A DNA stretch of 64,000 nt, from the NCBI RefSeq assembly GCF_000347775.1, contig NZ_APAT01000015.1, positions 434,001 to 498,000 on the forward strand, read 5' to 3'. The stretch is from Marinobacter santoriniensis NKSG1 (GTDB taxonomy: Bacteria; Pseudomonadota; Gammaproteobacteria; Pseudomonadales; Oleiphilaceae). Below are positions 8,643 through 20,201 of this stretch, one piece after another. Position 1 is the stretch's first letter. The number at the start of each line of letters is the position of its first letter. A program made the position numbers and the translations under genes. The notes below the pieces were generated by a model. The model was not told where the DNA came from, did not search any database, and saw nothing but the letters and a program-made list of their open reading frames with translations.

Positions 8643-11237
8643 GTGTTAGAAGCCTATCGTGAACACGTTGCCGAACGTGAAGCCCTGGGTATTCCGCCCA
8701 AGCCCCTGAACGCCGAGCAGACTGCAGCCCTGGTTGAGCTGCTGAAGAACCCGCCGGCGGGTGAAGAGGAAACCCTGGTTTACCTTCTCGAGAACCGCAT
8801 TCCGCCGGGCGTGGACGAAGCCGCCTACGTCAAGGCTGCGTTCCTGACTGCCATCGTCAAGGGCGAGGCCAGCTCTCCCCTGCTCGACAAGCAAAAAGCG
8901 GCTGAACTCCTGGGCATGATGCAGGGCGGTTATAACATCGCGACTCTGGTTGAGCTGCTGGACGATTCCGACCTGGCCGAGCTGGCCGGTGAGCAGCTCA
9001 AGAAAACCCTGCTGATGTTCGATGCCTTCAACGACGTCAAGGAAAAGATGGACGCGGGCAATGCCGTGGCCAAATCCGTGGTGGAATCCTGGGCCAACGC
9101 CGAGTGGTTCACCAACAAGAAGAAGGTACCGGAGAGCACCAAGATGGTGGTGTTCAAGGTCACTGGCGAAACCAACACCGACGACCTGTCTCCGGCCCCG
9201 GATGCCTGGTCCCGTCCGGACATCCCGCTGCACGCCCGCGCCGCTTACAAGATGGAGCGCGATGGCCTGAAACCGGAAGAGCCGGGTGTGACCGGCCCCA
9301 TGAGCCAGATCGACGAAATCAAGTCCAAGGGCCTGCCCGTTGCCTTCGTGGGTGACGTAGTCGGTACCGGTTCTTCCCGGAAATCCGCCACCAACTCCGT
9401 ACTGTGGTTCTTTGGCGAAGACATCCCCGGCGTACCGAACAAGCGCGCCGGCGGTGTCTGTATCGGTAACAAGGTTGCCCCGATCTTCTTCAACACCATG
9501 GAAGATGCCGGCGCCCTGGTCTTCGAGGCACCGGTCGACGACATGAACATGGGCGACGTCATCGAGATCCGCCCGTACGAAGGCAAGATCCTGAACGAAG
9601 CCGGCGAAACCATCTCCGAGTTCAAGTTCAAATCCGACGTCATCCTGGACGAAGTTCAGGCCGGCGGCCGTATTCCGCTGATCATCGGCCGTGGCCTGAC
9701 TGCCAAGGCGCGTGCCGCTCTGGGCATGGGCCCCACTGACCTGTTCCGCCTGCCGAAAGATCCGGAAGCCGGTACCAAGGGCTTTACTCTGGCCCAGAAG
9801 ATGGTCGGCAAGGCCTGTGGCCTGGAAGAAGGCAAAGGCGTTCGCCCGAACACCTACTGCGAGCCGCACATGACCACCGTGGGCTCCCAGGACACCACTG
9901 GTCCGATGACCCGTGACGAACTCAAAGATCTGGCGTGTCTGGGCTTCCAGGCGGACCTGGTGATGCAGTCCTTCTGTCATACCGCGGCTTATCCGAAGCC
10001 GGTTGACGTTGAAATGCAGCACACCATGCCGGACTTCATCCAGACTCGTGGCGGTGTTGCCCTGCGCCCGGGCGACGGCATCATCCACTCCTGGCTGAAC
10101 CGCATGCTGCTGCCGGACACCGTCGGTACCGGTGGTGATTCTCACACCCGCTTCCCGATGGGCATCTCCTTCCCGGCTGGCTCCGGCCTCGTGGCCTTCG
10201 CCGCCGCTACCGGTGTTATGCCGCTGGACATGCCGGAATCGGTTCTGGTCCGCTTCAAGGGCGAGATGCAGCCGGGCATCACCCTGCGTGATCTGGTACA
10301 CGCCATCCCGCTCTACGGCATCAAGCAAGGCATGCTGACCGTTGAGAAGAAAGGCAAGATCAACGAGTTCTCCGGTCGCATTCTGGAGATCGAGGGTCTG
10401 GAGCACCTGACTGTTGAGCAGGCATTCGAGCTGTCTGATGCTTCTGCCGAGCGCTCGGCTGCCGGTTGTACCATCAACCTGTCTGAAGAGTCCGTGGCCG
10501 AGTACCTGCGCTCCAACATCACCATGCTGCGCTGGATGATTGCCGAAGGTTATGGCGATCCGCGTACCCTGGAGCGTCGTGCCAAGCAGATGGAAGAGTG
10601 GCTGGCCGATCCGAAGCTGATGCGTGCGGACAAAGACGCCGAGTACGCACACGTGATCGAGATTGATCTGGCTGAGATCAAAGAGCCGATCGTCTGCTGC
10701 CCGAACGATCCGGATGATGCCCGTACACTGTCAGAAGTGGCCGGCGACAAAGTGGACGAAGTATTCATCGGTTCCTGCATGACCAATATCGGTCACTTCC
10801 GTGCCGCAGGTAAACTGCTGGCGCAGAACAAGGAACCCCTGAAGACCCGTCTGTGGATGTCCCCTCCCACCAAGATGGACCAGGCTCAGCTGATGGAAGA
10901 AGGTTACTTCAACATCTACGGCACCGCCGGTGTGCGCACCGAGATGCCGGGCTGCTCCCTGTGCATGGGCAACCAGGCTCGCGTAGCTGCCAAGAGCACC
11001 GTGCTGTCCACCTCCACCCGTAACTTCCCGAACCGCCTGGGCGATGGTGCCAACGTGTACCTGACCTCTGCGGAACTCGCTGCGGTTGGTGCGGTTCTGG
11101 GCAAACTCCCCTCCGCCGAGGAGTACATGGAGTACGCCAAGGACCTGAACAGCATGTCGAAAGAGATCTACAAGTATCTCAACTTCGACCAGATGGAGAA
11201 CTACACCAAGAAGGCATCCGAGGCCTCTGTCGCCTGA
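8643..11237 (+). CDS. acnB: aconitate hydratase B
   Basis: 864 residues from GTG at 8643; E. coli AcnB has 865. This start gives [11 protein letters not shown], matching the family N-terminus, and has GAGG nine bases upstream; an ATG at 8598 would add 15 unrelated residues. Order: HEAT-like domain 4 (about 1-160), the swivelling domain with [12 protein letters not shown], then the catalytic domains with the iron-sulfur cysteines in G-S-C-M-T-N-I-G-H and C-S-L-C-M-G-N-Q. It interconverts citrate and isocitrate in the TCA and glyoxylate cycles; apo-AcnB of E. coli also binds mRNA. Followed by a strong terminator. Confidence 0.98.
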   Translation: MLEAYREHVAEREALGIPPKPLNAEQTAALVELLKNPPAGEEETLVYLLENRIPPGVDEAAYVKAAFLTAIVKGEASSPLLDKQKAAELLGMMQGGYNIATLVELLDDSDLAELAGEQLKKTLLMFDAFNDVKEKMDAGNAVAKSVVESWANAEWFTNKKKVPESTKMVVFKVTGETNTDDLSPAPDAWSRPDIPLHARAAYKMERDGLKPEEPGVTGPMSQIDEIKSKGLPVAFVGDVVGTGSSRKSATNSVLWFFGEDIPGVPNKRAGGVCIGNKVAPIFFNTMEDAGALVFEAPVDDMNMGDVIEIRPYEGKILNEAGETISEFKFKSDVILDEVQAGGRIPLIIGRGLTAKARAALGMGPTDLFRLPKDPEAGTKGFTLAQKMVGKACGLEEGKGVRPNTYCEPHMTTVGSQDTTGPMTRDELKDLACLGFQADLVMQSFCHTAAYPKPVDVEMQHTMPDFIQTRGGVALRPGDGIIHSWLNRMLLPDTVGTGGDSHTRFPMGISFPAGSGLVAFAAATGVMPLDMPESVLVRFKGEMQPGITLRDLVHAIPLYGIKQGMLTVEKKGKINEFSGRILEIEGLEHLTVEQAFELSDASAERSAAGCTINLSEESVAEYLRSNITMLRWMIAEGYGDPRTLERRAKQMEEWLADPKLMRADKDAEYAHVIEIDLAEIKEPIVCCPNDPDDARTLSEVAGDKVDEVFIGSCMTNIGHFRAAGKLLAQNKEPLKTRLWMSPPTKMDQAQLMEEGYFNIYGTAGVRTEMPGCSLCMGNQARVAAKSTVLSTSTRNFPNRLGDGANVYLTSAELAAVGAVLGKLPSAEEYMEYAKDLNSMSKEIYKYLNFDQMENYTKKASEASVA

Positions 11238-11261
11238 GATAGCCCTCTTCGGTAAGCTCTG

Positions 11262-11293
11262 AAAACGCCAGCCCCCGGGCTGGCGTTTTTTTG
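11262..11293 (+). terminator. rho-independent terminator of acnB
   Basis: An 11-bp GC-rich stem, AACGCCAGCCC with GGGCTGGCGTT, with a very short loop and a run of seven Ts, 25 bp after the acnB stop. Confidence 0.93.
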
Positions 11294-11333
11294 TGCCCTT
11301 GTCAGAGTTGGTGGCGGATATCCAGACCCCAGA

Positions 11334-11372
11334 AACAACAAACCCCCGCCAGAATGACGGGGGTTTGTTGTA
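11334..11372. terminator. terminator between convergent acnB and putP
   Basis: Arms CAACAAACCCCCG and CGGGGGTTTGTTG pair over about 13 bp around a short loop. On the minus strand it follows putP by about 70 bases. Its run of Ts is weak, so it may act as a 3' stabilising hairpin as much as a terminator. Confidence 0.65.
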
Positions 11373-11441
11373 TCACGGGATGCTGCCCCGCTGGAGGGCA
11401 ACCCCAGGCCACTTAGGGCGCAAGACGCGCCCGGTGGCTAT

Positions 11442-12932
11442 TTACCGATGGATATGCTGATACTCACCGGCATCCGCTGTTGCCTTGGACACAACAAAGA
11501 TTGCAATCCAGGAAACAATGAATCCGGGAATGATCTCGTAGACACCTGGGCCTCCCATGAACTCTCCGTTCCAGCCCAGTGAAATCCATACGATGACGGT
11601 AACCGCACCGGCAACCATCCCAGCGATCGCCCCGGCACCATTGGTACGCGGCCACATCAGAGACAGGATAATCAGCGGACCGAAGGCGGCACCGAAACCG
11701 GCCCACGCGTTACTGACCAGCCCGAGAACCTGTGAGGTGGGATCTGATGCAATAACGGCCGCAACAAGCCCGACCAGAACAACCGAAATACGGCCGATCG
11801 TCACACATTCACGATCTGACGCTTCTTTGCGCAGGAACAGACGATAGAAGTCCTCGGTCAGAGAGGATGAGGACACCAGCAGCTGGCTGGAGATCGTACT
11901 CATCACCGCCGCCAGCAGTGCCGCATACAGGAAGCCGGTGATCAGCGGATGGAACAGCAGATCAGACAGAATAATGAAAATGGTCTCGGGGTCGGCCACG
12001 TCGAGTCCGTTACGTGCAGCATAGGCACGGCCGAAGATACCCAGCGAGATTGCACCAATCAGTGAAATCCCCATCCAGGACATACCGATGTTACGGGCGA
12101 TGGGTACATCTTTCAGCGAACGGATTGCCATGAAGCGCACAATGATATGCGGCTGGCCAAAATACCCGAGCCCCCAGGTCACGGCCGATAGCCAACCGAC
12201 AAACGTGAGCCCATCGGTCCAGGACAGCAACGTTGGATCAATCTGGTTGAGAGTCTGTGACGCCTGCGCATAACCGCCGCCACCTTCGCCGAACAACACC
12301 ACCAGCGGGATGATCACCAGCGCCAGCATCATGATGCAGCCCTGGACAAAATCCGTCATGCTCACGGCCAGGAAACCACCAACAACCGTGTAGGCCAGAA
12401 CAACGCCAAGCGTTATGACAACACCCACCGAGTAGTCGCTAAGCCCGCCAAAATTGAAAATCCCGGAAAAGGCACTCTCGAACAGCTTACCGCCGGCAAC
12501 CAGGCCAGAGGCTGTGTAAACGGCAAAGAAAATAACGATAACAACGGCAGAGACGGTTCTCAGAGCCACGGCCCGCGTTGGGAACCGGTTCGCCAGGAAA
12601 GACGGAATGGTGATCGCATTGCCGTAATGAACCGTTTGTTCCCGAAGCCGCGGAGCGACAAGGACCCAGTTGAAGAAGGCGCCGACAAACAACCCGATAC
12701 CAATCCAGGCAGAAGCGAGACCAGACACATAAAGCGCCCCTGGAAGACCCAGCAGCAACCAGCCACTCATATCCGACGCGCCGGCCGAAAGTGCCGCTAC
12801 TTTCGGACTCAGGGCTCGTCCACCCAACATGTAATCTTCAGAAGACGAAGTCGATCGCCGCATTGCGAAAATGCCAATGGCAATCATGAGCAAAAAGTAG
12901 GCAATAAGACTAATCCAAACACCAATAGCCAT
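11442..12932 (-). CDS. putP: sodium/proline symporter
   Basis: 496 residues, about 13 membrane segments, LeuT-like fold of the SSS family. S-A-G-A-S-D-M-S-G-W-L-L-L-G-L-P-G near residue 50 is the PutP Na+/substrate signature containing the Na+-site Asp and Ser of E. coli PutP (D55, S57). It imports L-proline with Na+ for use as carbon, nitrogen or osmoprotectant. It lies downstream of a PruR-like AraC gene on the same strand, with its own promoter and an apparent AraC-type operator in between. The proline oxidase gene putA is not in the window. Confidence 0.96.
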   Translation of the reverse strand: MAIGVWISLIAYFLLMIAIGIFAMRRSTSSSEDYMLGGRALSPKVAALSAGASDMSGWLLLGLPGALYVSGLASAWIGIGLFVGAFFNWVLVAPRLREQTVHYGNAITIPSFLANRFPTRAVALRTVSAVVIVIFFAVYTASGLVAGGKLFESAFSGIFNFGGLSDYSVGVVITLGVVLAYTVVGGFLAVSMTDFVQGCIMMLALVIIPLVVLFGEGGGGYAQASQTLNQIDPTLLSWTDGLTFVGWLSAVTWGLGYFGQPHIIVRFMAIRSLKDVPIARNIGMSWMGISLIGAISLGIFGRAYAARNGLDVADPETIFIILSDLLFHPLITGFLYAALLAAVMSTISSQLLVSSSSLTEDFYRLFLRKEASDRECVTIGRISVVLVGLVAAVIASDPTSQVLGLVSNAWAGFGAAFGPLIILSLMWPRTNGAGAIAGMVAGAVTVIVWISLGWNGEFMGGPGVYEIIPGFIVSWIAIFVVSKATADAGEYQHIHR

Positions 12933-13139
12933 AAGGCTCCTCCGGTTTAATGAGTCGGATTACATCCGCTCTTGAAGTGCAGATCCGGTTCCCAGCCAGT
13001 GTCCTGCACTATTTTTCTTGTTTACCCGAATTCCATCCTGATTGGAGCAAAGCGCCGTTCGCTCTTAACTGACTATAGTTGACTAGCCAATGATTGCGAC
13101 ACGAACTTTGAGCAAGAGCTCTCTACGGGCCCCCAACTG

Positions 13140-13168
13140 ATATAAATTAGTATTAATACGGAGTTCAG
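13140..13168 (-). promoter_or_regulatory. predicted sigma-70 promoter of putP
   Basis: On the minus strand CTGAAC (13168-13163), a 17-base spacer and TTATAT (13145-13140). The -35 box is imperfect, as is common for activator-dependent promoters. It gives a putP leader of about 200 nt (12933-13133), in which I see no clear riboswitch or hairpin. Confidence 0.6.
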
Positions 13169-13173
13169 ACTTA

Positions 13174-13207
13174 CAGAATCCTACGATTCTTTTGCAGAAT
13201 CCTACGA
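13174..13207 (-). promoter_or_regulatory. AraC-type operator: two direct repeats upstream of putP
   Basis: The 13-mer CAGAATCCTACGA (TCGTAGGATTCTG on the transcribed-direction strand) occurs exactly twice, at 13174-13186 and 13195-13207, in the same orientation with a 21-bp period. Two helical turns in direct orientation is the usual arrangement for an AraC-family monomer pair. The proximal copy ends 5 bp from the putP -35 box, the class II activation position. The PruR-like gene next door is the obvious candidate protein. Confidence 0.75.
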
Positions 13208-13229
13208 CACCACTCGCTGAACACGACAT

Positions 13230-14009
13230 TCAGTCAACACAGGCACCCGATTGCAGCCTGGAGGGTGTCGTGCCGTTGTGTTTGCGCAACGCATTGGTCA
13301 GCGCACTCTGGGAGGAAAAACCGGTTCGGTAACTGATTTCAGCTATGGATAGTGCGGTAGACGTGAGCAGTTGCGTTGCCTTGTCAAGCCGGGTTTTCAG
13401 CAAAAACTGATGGGGGGTTATCCCGGTACCCTCCCGAAATACCTCATGGAAGCGGCTGACACTCAGACAGGCCTCGCGTGCCATATCTTCAACCGTGATT
13501 TTTCGATGCAGGTTCCGGAGAATATAACGTCGCACAAGGTCAGGATTCACGCTGTAGCGGGCCGGGAGTCGGGCTCTCCGATCCGCCATACGATCAGCCA
13601 TGCAGTGCAGGATGCTGGCAGCCAGATGCCGCCTCATAGCGTCATTCTCCGGAGACCGACCGAATTCTCCAGCCGCAAACTGGACCAGCCCCTGGAGGCG
13701 ACTATCCATATCCAGGGTCCTCGTTTTTTCAAACAAGGGCGCAAGACGGTCATAATCGGCATGGGCCGGGCTGTTGAGCGCAGGAATGTAAGGGTCAAGA
13801 TTGATGACCATGACGTGGTTCTGGTTGTCGCCACAGTAATCGTGAGGCGCCTCTGTGGGCACCAGGCACGCCTTCCAGGTATCCAGGTGGGAACCGTTGC
13901 CATCGACACTGAGCTCCGCTTCGCCCTGGACGCCTACCACAATCTGGTGGTGTTCATGACGGTGTTGGTGCGATGCAATGGGCAATTTCTGTAAGCGTGC
14001 ATCCAGCAT
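13230..14009 (-). CDS. AraC-family regulator, PruR-like
   Basis: 259 residues. An N-terminal cupin sensor domain (H-Q-H-R-H-E-H-H-Q-I-V at about 14-24, then G-E-A-E-L-x-V-D-G) and a C-terminal double helix-turn-helix from about 160 (I-T-V-E-D-M-A-R-E-A-C-L-S-V-S-R-F-H-E-V-F-R and A-E-I-S-Y-R-T-G-F-S-S-Q-S). In Pseudomonas aeruginosa the AraC protein PruR activates putAP in response to proline; the position upstream of putP and the direct-repeat operator support an equivalent role here, but the assignment is inferred. Confidence 0.8.
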   Translation of the reverse strand: MLDARLQKLPIASHQHRHEHHQIVVGVQGEAELSVDGNGSHLDTWKACLVPTEAPHDYCGDNQNHVMVINLDPYIPALNSPAHADYDRLAPLFEKTRTLDMDSRLQGLVQFAAGEFGRSPENDAMRRHLAASILHCMADRMADRRARLPARYSVNPDLVRRYILRNLHRKITVEDMAREACLSVSRFHEVFREGTGITPHQFLLKTRLDKATQLLTSTALSIAEISYRTGFSSQSALTNALRKHNGTTPSRLQSGACVD

Positions 14010-14112
14010 GGAGACAGTGGTTCTTAACTGAGAATGTCACTCAATTAAAGCAGATATGCCTGAAAAGTGCACGGAACCGGGCGTTAGCTACCCTAATTAT
14101 CCCAAAAAGGCT

Positions 14113-15812
<1,700 letters not shown>

Positions 15813-15817
15813 ACGAC

Positions 15818-16636
15818 TTATTCCAGTGTTTGGAGCGGATCGCAGATTGTCGCAAGTCCGCCATCGACAGGCAAATCCTGCTCTGCCAGCCGACGGACCG
15901 GCACCACACCGAGCACGCTGTTGAGAAGATAAAAGCCACGGCAGCCGTTGCCCAGGACGTGCTCTGGCAAAATCGGAGATTCCGTTACCTGCTCTCCACG
16001 GGCCCGTAGTTGCTCAAGCACCCATTGCCGCATCACACCCGCCACCGCCAGATCGGCCAGAGGGGGCGTGAACCAACCGTCGTCCGAGGCCAACAGGAGA
16101 TTGGTGCGTGAGCCCTCGACCAGCTCACCGCGGGCATTGGACTGGATGACTTCGAACAGCTCGCCCTGGATTTCCCGAGCCGCCATGACCTGCTCGAGAC
16201 GGTTCAGCGATTTGATGCCGGCCAGCAAAGGGTTCACCGTCAGCGGGACCCGTGAAAAATCCGCCTCGACACCGGACAATTCGGGCGCAGATGGGGCCGG
16301 GCTCGCCTGGATGTGCAGATGGGGCTCCATGCCCGGTTGCGGACGATAGCCACGACCACCCGCGCCCCGCGTCAGAACCAGCTTGAGCACCCACGGCGCG
16401 GCCGCAGAGGCATCACCAAAGCGGTTCACTGCCTGGGAATAGGCCTCCTGAAGCTGCCTGCGAGTGATGGGGATCCCCAACCGTGCGGCATCACGGACCA
16501 TGCGCTCCAGATGGCGCGCGGCCAGCGCCCCCTGCTGCCCCCGCATCAGGATGGTCTCGAACAGCCCGTCACCATAGGCGGCGCCACGGTCGCCCGCCGG
16601 AAGGCTGTCCTCACCCGCCCAGAAAATCCGAACCAC
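15818..16636 (-). CDS. pabC: aminodeoxychorismate lyase
   Basis: 272 residues, class IV PLP aminotransferase fold. It has R-G-A-A-Y-G-D-G-L-F-E-T-I near the start and the PLP lysine in G-I-K-S-L-N-R-L-E-Q near 150, the usual PabC context. It converts 4-amino-4-deoxychorismate to p-aminobenzoate and pyruvate for folate synthesis. Its place between fabF and mltG is the standard gammaproteobacterial order. Starts 7 bp after the fabF stop. Confidence 0.94.
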   Translation of the reverse strand: MVRIFWAGEDSLPAGDRGAAYGDGLFETILMRGQQGALAARHLERMVRDAARLGIPITRRQLQEAYSQAVNRFGDASAAAPWVLKLVLTRGAGGRGYRPQPGMEPHLHIQASPAPSAPELSGVEADFSRVPLTVNPLLAGIKSLNRLEQVMAAREIQGELFEVIQSNARGELVEGSRTNLLLASDDGWFTPPLADLAVAGVMRQWVLEQLRARGEQVTESPILPEHVLGNGCRGFYLLNSVLGVVPVRRLAEQDLPVDGGLATICDPLQTLE

Positions 16637-16643
16637 GAGTGTC

Positions 16644-17891
16644 TCAGCTCTCGTAACGACTGAAAATCAGGGTGCCGTTGGTACCGCCAAAGCCGAAGGA
16701 GTTTGATAACGCGACCCGGAGATCGGCGTTGCGACTCTGATTGGCGACGAAGTCCAGGTCGCAGCCTTCATCCGGGTTGTCCAGGTTAATGGTCGGCGGC
16801 AACACGCCGTCCCGAACGGCCAACACGGAGAAGATCGCCTCCACGGCACCTGCAGCACCCAGCAAGTGTCCGGTCATTGATTTGGTGCTGCTGATCGCCA
16901 GTTTTGAGGCATGGCCACCGAACACCTGCTTCACGGCACTGACCTCGGCAACATCACCAACCTGGGTCGAGGTTCCATGAGCATTAATGTAATCAATTGC
17001 GGACGGCTCCAGTCCGGCGTCCCGGATGGCATTCGCCATTGACCGGGCCGCACCTTCGCCATCCTCAGGGGGTGCGGTAATGTGATGGGCATCGTCACTC
17101 ATGCCGAACCCGATCACCTCACCGTAAATGGTGGCTCCACGCTTCCTGGCGTGCTCGAGATCCTCGAGAACCAGTACACCGGCGCCATCGCTCAGCACGA
17201 AACCATCCCGATCCCGATCCCACGGGCGGCTCGCCTTTTCCGGCTCGTCGTTTCTTGTCGACAGCGCGCGTGCCGCGGAAAAGGCCGCGACACCGGTCCG
17301 GGTAGTCGCCATTTCAGAACCCCCGGCCAGCATCACGTCTGCATCACCGTACGCGATGGTTCGGGCGGCATAACCGATGTTGTGCGTTCCGGTGGTGCAG
17401 GCTGTGACAATCGAAATATTCGGCCCACGGTAGCCAAACCGGATGGCCGTATTGCCCGCGACCATGTTGATCACCGAGGCGGGAACAAAGAACGGCGAGA
17501 CCTTGCGGGGACCCGACTTCACCATCTGGATGACGTTCTTCTCGATGAATTCCAGCCCACCGATCCCGGAACCGATCGCAACGCCGACCCGATCCCGATC
17601 CAGCTGTTCAAACTGGTCCAGCCCGCTGTCTTCAACCGCCTGCTGTGCAGCAATCAACCCGTAGTGAATAAAGGCGTCCAGTTTTCGGGCGTCTTTGGGA
17701 GAAAGGTAGGTATTCAGGTCGAGATCCTTCACTGATCCGCCGATCCGGGTGTTGTACTCGGACGCGTCGAAGCGATCGATCATGCCAATTCCGCTGCGTC
17801 CGGCCTTGATCGCCGCCCAGGAAGCCTGCACGTCGTTACCCACCGGTGAGAGCATGCCCATGCCTGTGATGACAACCCGTCGCTTAGTCAT
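16644..17891 (-). CDS. fabF: beta-ketoacyl-ACP synthase II
   Basis: 415 residues, full length. The nucleophilic Cys lies in [12 protein letters not shown] near 165, the first His in N-A-H-G-T-S-T near 305 and the Lys/His pair in [12 protein letters not shown] near 340; the glycine-rich [10 protein letters not shown] is at the C-terminus. It condenses malonyl-ACP with acyl-ACP in elongation. It is separated from acpP by a terminator-like hairpin, so its expression may be lower than or independent of acpP. Confidence 0.98.
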   Translation of the reverse strand: MTKRRVVITGMGMLSPVGNDVQASWAAIKAGRSGIGMIDRFDASEYNTRIGGSVKDLDLNTYLSPKDARKLDAFIHYGLIAAQQAVEDSGLDQFEQLDRDRVGVAIGSGIGGLEFIEKNVIQMVKSGPRKVSPFFVPASVINMVAGNTAIRFGYRGPNISIVTACTTGTHNIGYAARTIAYGDADVMLAGGSEMATTRTGVAAFSAARALSTRNDEPEKASRPWDRDRDGFVLSDGAGVLVLEDLEHARKRGATIYGEVIGFGMSDDAHHITAPPEDGEGAARSMANAIRDAGLEPSAIDYINAHGTSTQVGDVAEVSAVKQVFGGHASKLAISSTKSMTGHLLGAAGAVEAIFSVLAVRDGVLPPTINLDNPDEGCDLDFVANQSRNADLRVALSNSFGFGGTNGTLIFSRYES

Positions 17892-17956
17892 ATCCCCTTA
17901 CACCTGATCCTTGTCTGTATTGATAGCTTGCCGATTGAACCTGATATTCAGCCAAT

Positions 17957-17997
17957 AAAAAAGCCGTCCCTCGATCTTTCACAAGGACGGCTTTTTG
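17957..17997. terminator. terminator between acpP and fabF
   Basis: A 12-bp stem, AAAAAGCCGTCC with GGACGGCTTTTT, around a 15-base loop, with a T-tract on the minus strand. It follows acpP by about 25 bases and probably limits read-through into fabF. Confidence 0.88.
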
Positions 17998-18021
17998 CCT
18001 GGCTTACTTAATCGCAGAGTA

Positions 18022-18255
18022 TCAGGTGTGCGCGACGATGTAGTCGATCGCGTCCTGAACAGTGCCCAGCTTTTCGGCTTCTTCGTCAGGAATCTCGGTT
18101 TCGAATTCCTCTTCCAGGGCCATAACCAGCTCAACAGTGTCCAGTGAGTCAGCGCCAAGATCCTCTACAAAAGAAGATGTGTTCTGAACTTCGGACTCTT
18201 TAACGCCCAACTGTTCACAAACGATCTTCTTCACGCGCTCTTCAACTGTACTCAT
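18022..18255 (-). CDS. acpP: acyl carrier protein
   Basis: 77 residues from ATG at 18255, the normal ACP length and N-terminus ([11 protein letters not shown]); an upstream in-frame codon at 18324 is not used by the family. The phosphopantetheine serine is S37 in [10 protein letters not shown]. Strongly acidic. It carries acyl chains for fatty acid, lipid A and lipoate synthesis. Located between fabG and fabF as expected. Confidence 0.98.
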   Translation of the reverse strand: MSTVEERVKKIVCEQLGVKESEVQNTSSFVEDLGADSLDTVELVMALEEEFETEIPDEEAEKLGTVQDAIDYIVAHT

Positions 18256-18388
18256 AATGTCCTCACTTTGTGTGTCAACCAAGCAACTCAAGTGCTGCCA
18301 GTTTAGATTAAACCCTACCTGCAAACAAGCAGGGACTCATTCAAACATGTTGCGCAACAAGGCGTTGCGCACGAGCCCCGAATCGGGC

Positions 18389-19132
18389 TCACCCCATGTA
18401 CATTCCGCCGTTTACGTGAATGGTTTCTCCAGTCACGTATCCAGCCGCATCCGACGCCAGGAAGGCGACCACCGCCGCAACTTCCTCGGGCTTGCCCAGA
18501 CGACCCGTGGGTATGATTTCCAGCATAGCCTCACGTTGCTTGTCGTCCAGTTTTTTGGTCATATCCGTGTCAATGAATCCCGGCGCAACGCAGTTGGCCG
18601 TAATTCCGCGGTTGGACATTTCCTTGGCCAGGCTCCGGGTAAAACCCTCAACCCCCGCCTTCGCGGCGCAGTAATTGCCCTGACCGGGATTGCCCATGCC
18701 CGCAACCACGGAGCTGACATTGATCACCCGGCCCCATCTGGCCTTGGCCATGCCTCGCAATACCGCCTTACTGGTGCGGTAAACGCTGGAGAGATTGGTT
18801 TCAATGACCGATGACCAGTCATCTTCTTTCAGCCGCATGAGCAGGTTATCGCGGGTAATACCGGCATTATTCACCAGAATCAGCGGAGCGCCGGATTTCT
18901 CCGTCAGCTCTTTGAGACCCGTCTCGATACTGTCCGGATCTGCCACATTCATGACGATGCCATAGCCTTTCAGCCCGGCGTCGGCCAGTGTCCGGGAAAT
19001 GGTCTCCGCACCCTCGCTACTGGTCGCCGTCCCCACAACCTCGGCGCCCTGCTCTGCAAGGGCCAACGCGATGGCCTTTCCGATTCCACGGGTAGCACCG
19101 GTAACCAGCGCCACCTTACCTTCCAATGACAT
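18389..19132 (-). CDS. fabG: 3-oxoacyl-ACP reductase
   Basis: 247 residues, classical short-chain dehydrogenase. It has the cofactor motif T-G-A-T-R-G-I-G-K-A near 11-20, N-N-A-G near 88, Ser near 140 and Y-C-A-A-K near 152, and the FabG C-terminus (G-E-T-I-H-V-N-G-G-M-Y-M). NADPH-dependent reduction of 3-oxoacyl-ACP, first reductive step of elongation. Follows fabD by 20 bp. Confidence 0.98.
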   Translation of the reverse strand: MSLEGKVALVTGATRGIGKAIALALAEQGAEVVGTATSSEGAETISRTLADAGLKGYGIVMNVADPDSIETGLKELTEKSGAPLILVNNAGITRDNLLMRLKEDDWSSVIETNLSSVYRTSKAVLRGMAKARWGRVINVSSVVAGMGNPGQGNYCAAKAGVEGFTRSLAKEMSNRGITANCVAPGFIDTDMTKKLDDKQREAMLEIIPTGRLGKPEEVAAVVAFLASDAAGYVTGETIHVNGGMYMG

Positions 19133-19152
19133 GAAAGACTCCTTTCGTCGCT

Positions 19153-20091
19153 TCAGGACCGGCCAATGGCTTCGATCGCCTTCGCCAATCCATCCGGTTG
19201 TTCAATTCCGTAGACGGTCAGACTACGCTCGATTCGTTTGATCAGCCCCGCCAGGACCTTGCCGGTGCCGCATTCGACAGCGACTTCCACGCCTTCAGAC
19301 ACGAGGGTGCGGACGGAATCCGTCCAGAGTACCGGTGAATACAGCTGCTTGAGCAGATTCGCCTTGAGGGTATCCGCCGAAGTCTCGACCGAGGCATGAA
19401 CATTCTGAACCACCGGGATGACGGCATCGTTAAACCGCACCTCGTTCAGCGCCTCAGCCAACTCTTCGGCGGCACCTTTCATCAATGCGCAATGGGACGG
19501 CACACTGACCGGCAGCGGCATTGCCTTGCGCGCACCCGCTTCCTTACAGGCTTCGATTGCCCGATCCACAGCAGCCGCGGCACCGGCAATCACCACCTGG
19601 CCCGGGGCGTTGAAATTCACCGCGGAGACGACCTCGCCCTGGGCCGCAGCCTCACAGGCGGCAATCACATCGGAATCGTCCAGGCCCAGAATCGCAGCCA
19701 TCTTGCCTTCGCCGGCAGGCACTGCATCCTGCATGAGCTCGCCGCGCAGACGAACCAGCTTGACCGCCTCGATAAAATCGAGGCTTTCAGCCGCGACCAG
19801 TGCGCTGTACTCACCCAGGCTATGGCCGGCGACGAAATCGGGTGCCCGACCGCCTTCGACCATCCACTGCCGCCACAACGCAACACTGGCGGTCAGCAGA
19901 GCAGGCTGGGTTACTGTGGTCTGATTGAGTTCATCGGCTGGACCGTTCTGACACAGGTGCCAGAGGTCATAACCCAGCACATTCGACGCTTCAGCGAACG
20001 TTTTGTTGATGATGGGCCAGGTCTCGGCGGCGTCTTTGAGCATTCCCACCGACTGGGCCCCTTGTCCGGGGAAAATAAATGCTGATTTCAT
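19153..20091 (-). CDS. fabD: malonyl-CoA:ACP transacylase
   Basis: 312 residues from ATG at 20091 (M-K-S-A-F-I-F-P-G-Q-G-A-Q), the family N-terminus; an upstream in-frame start at 20136 would add 15 unsupported residues. Active-site S91 in G-H-S-L-G-E-Y, and a His in the V-P-S-H-C-A-L-M region near 195. It loads malonate onto ACP. plsX directly precedes it with no fabH between, as in pseudomonads and unlike E. coli. Confidence 0.97.
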   Translation of the reverse strand: MKSAFIFPGQGAQSVGMLKDAAETWPIINKTFAEASNVLGYDLWHLCQNGPADELNQTTVTQPALLTASVALWRQWMVEGGRAPDFVAGHSLGEYSALVAAESLDFIEAVKLVRLRGELMQDAVPAGEGKMAAILGLDDSDVIAACEAAAQGEVVSAVNFNAPGQVVIAGAAAAVDRAIEACKEAGARKAMPLPVSVPSHCALMKGAAEELAEALNEVRFNDAVIPVVQNVHASVETSADTLKANLLKQLYSPVLWTDSVRTLVSEGVEVAVECGTGKVLAGLIKRIERSLTVYGIEQPDGLAKAIEAIGRS

Positions 20092-20201
20092 AGGGCGAAT
20101 CTTATCGTCATTGAAGGGTTGCGGGAGATTAGCCAATAGTACAACTCTGGCCGATTATCCGCGAATAACCGGCCGAGGGACGACAGACTTTAGTCTCAGG
20201 C

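Noticed and set aside
8646..10652. A 668-codon open frame on the minus strand inside acnB
   Set aside because: It is antisense to a fully conserved AcnB coding sequence, has no recognisable domain, and its openness follows from the codon bias of the sense gene.
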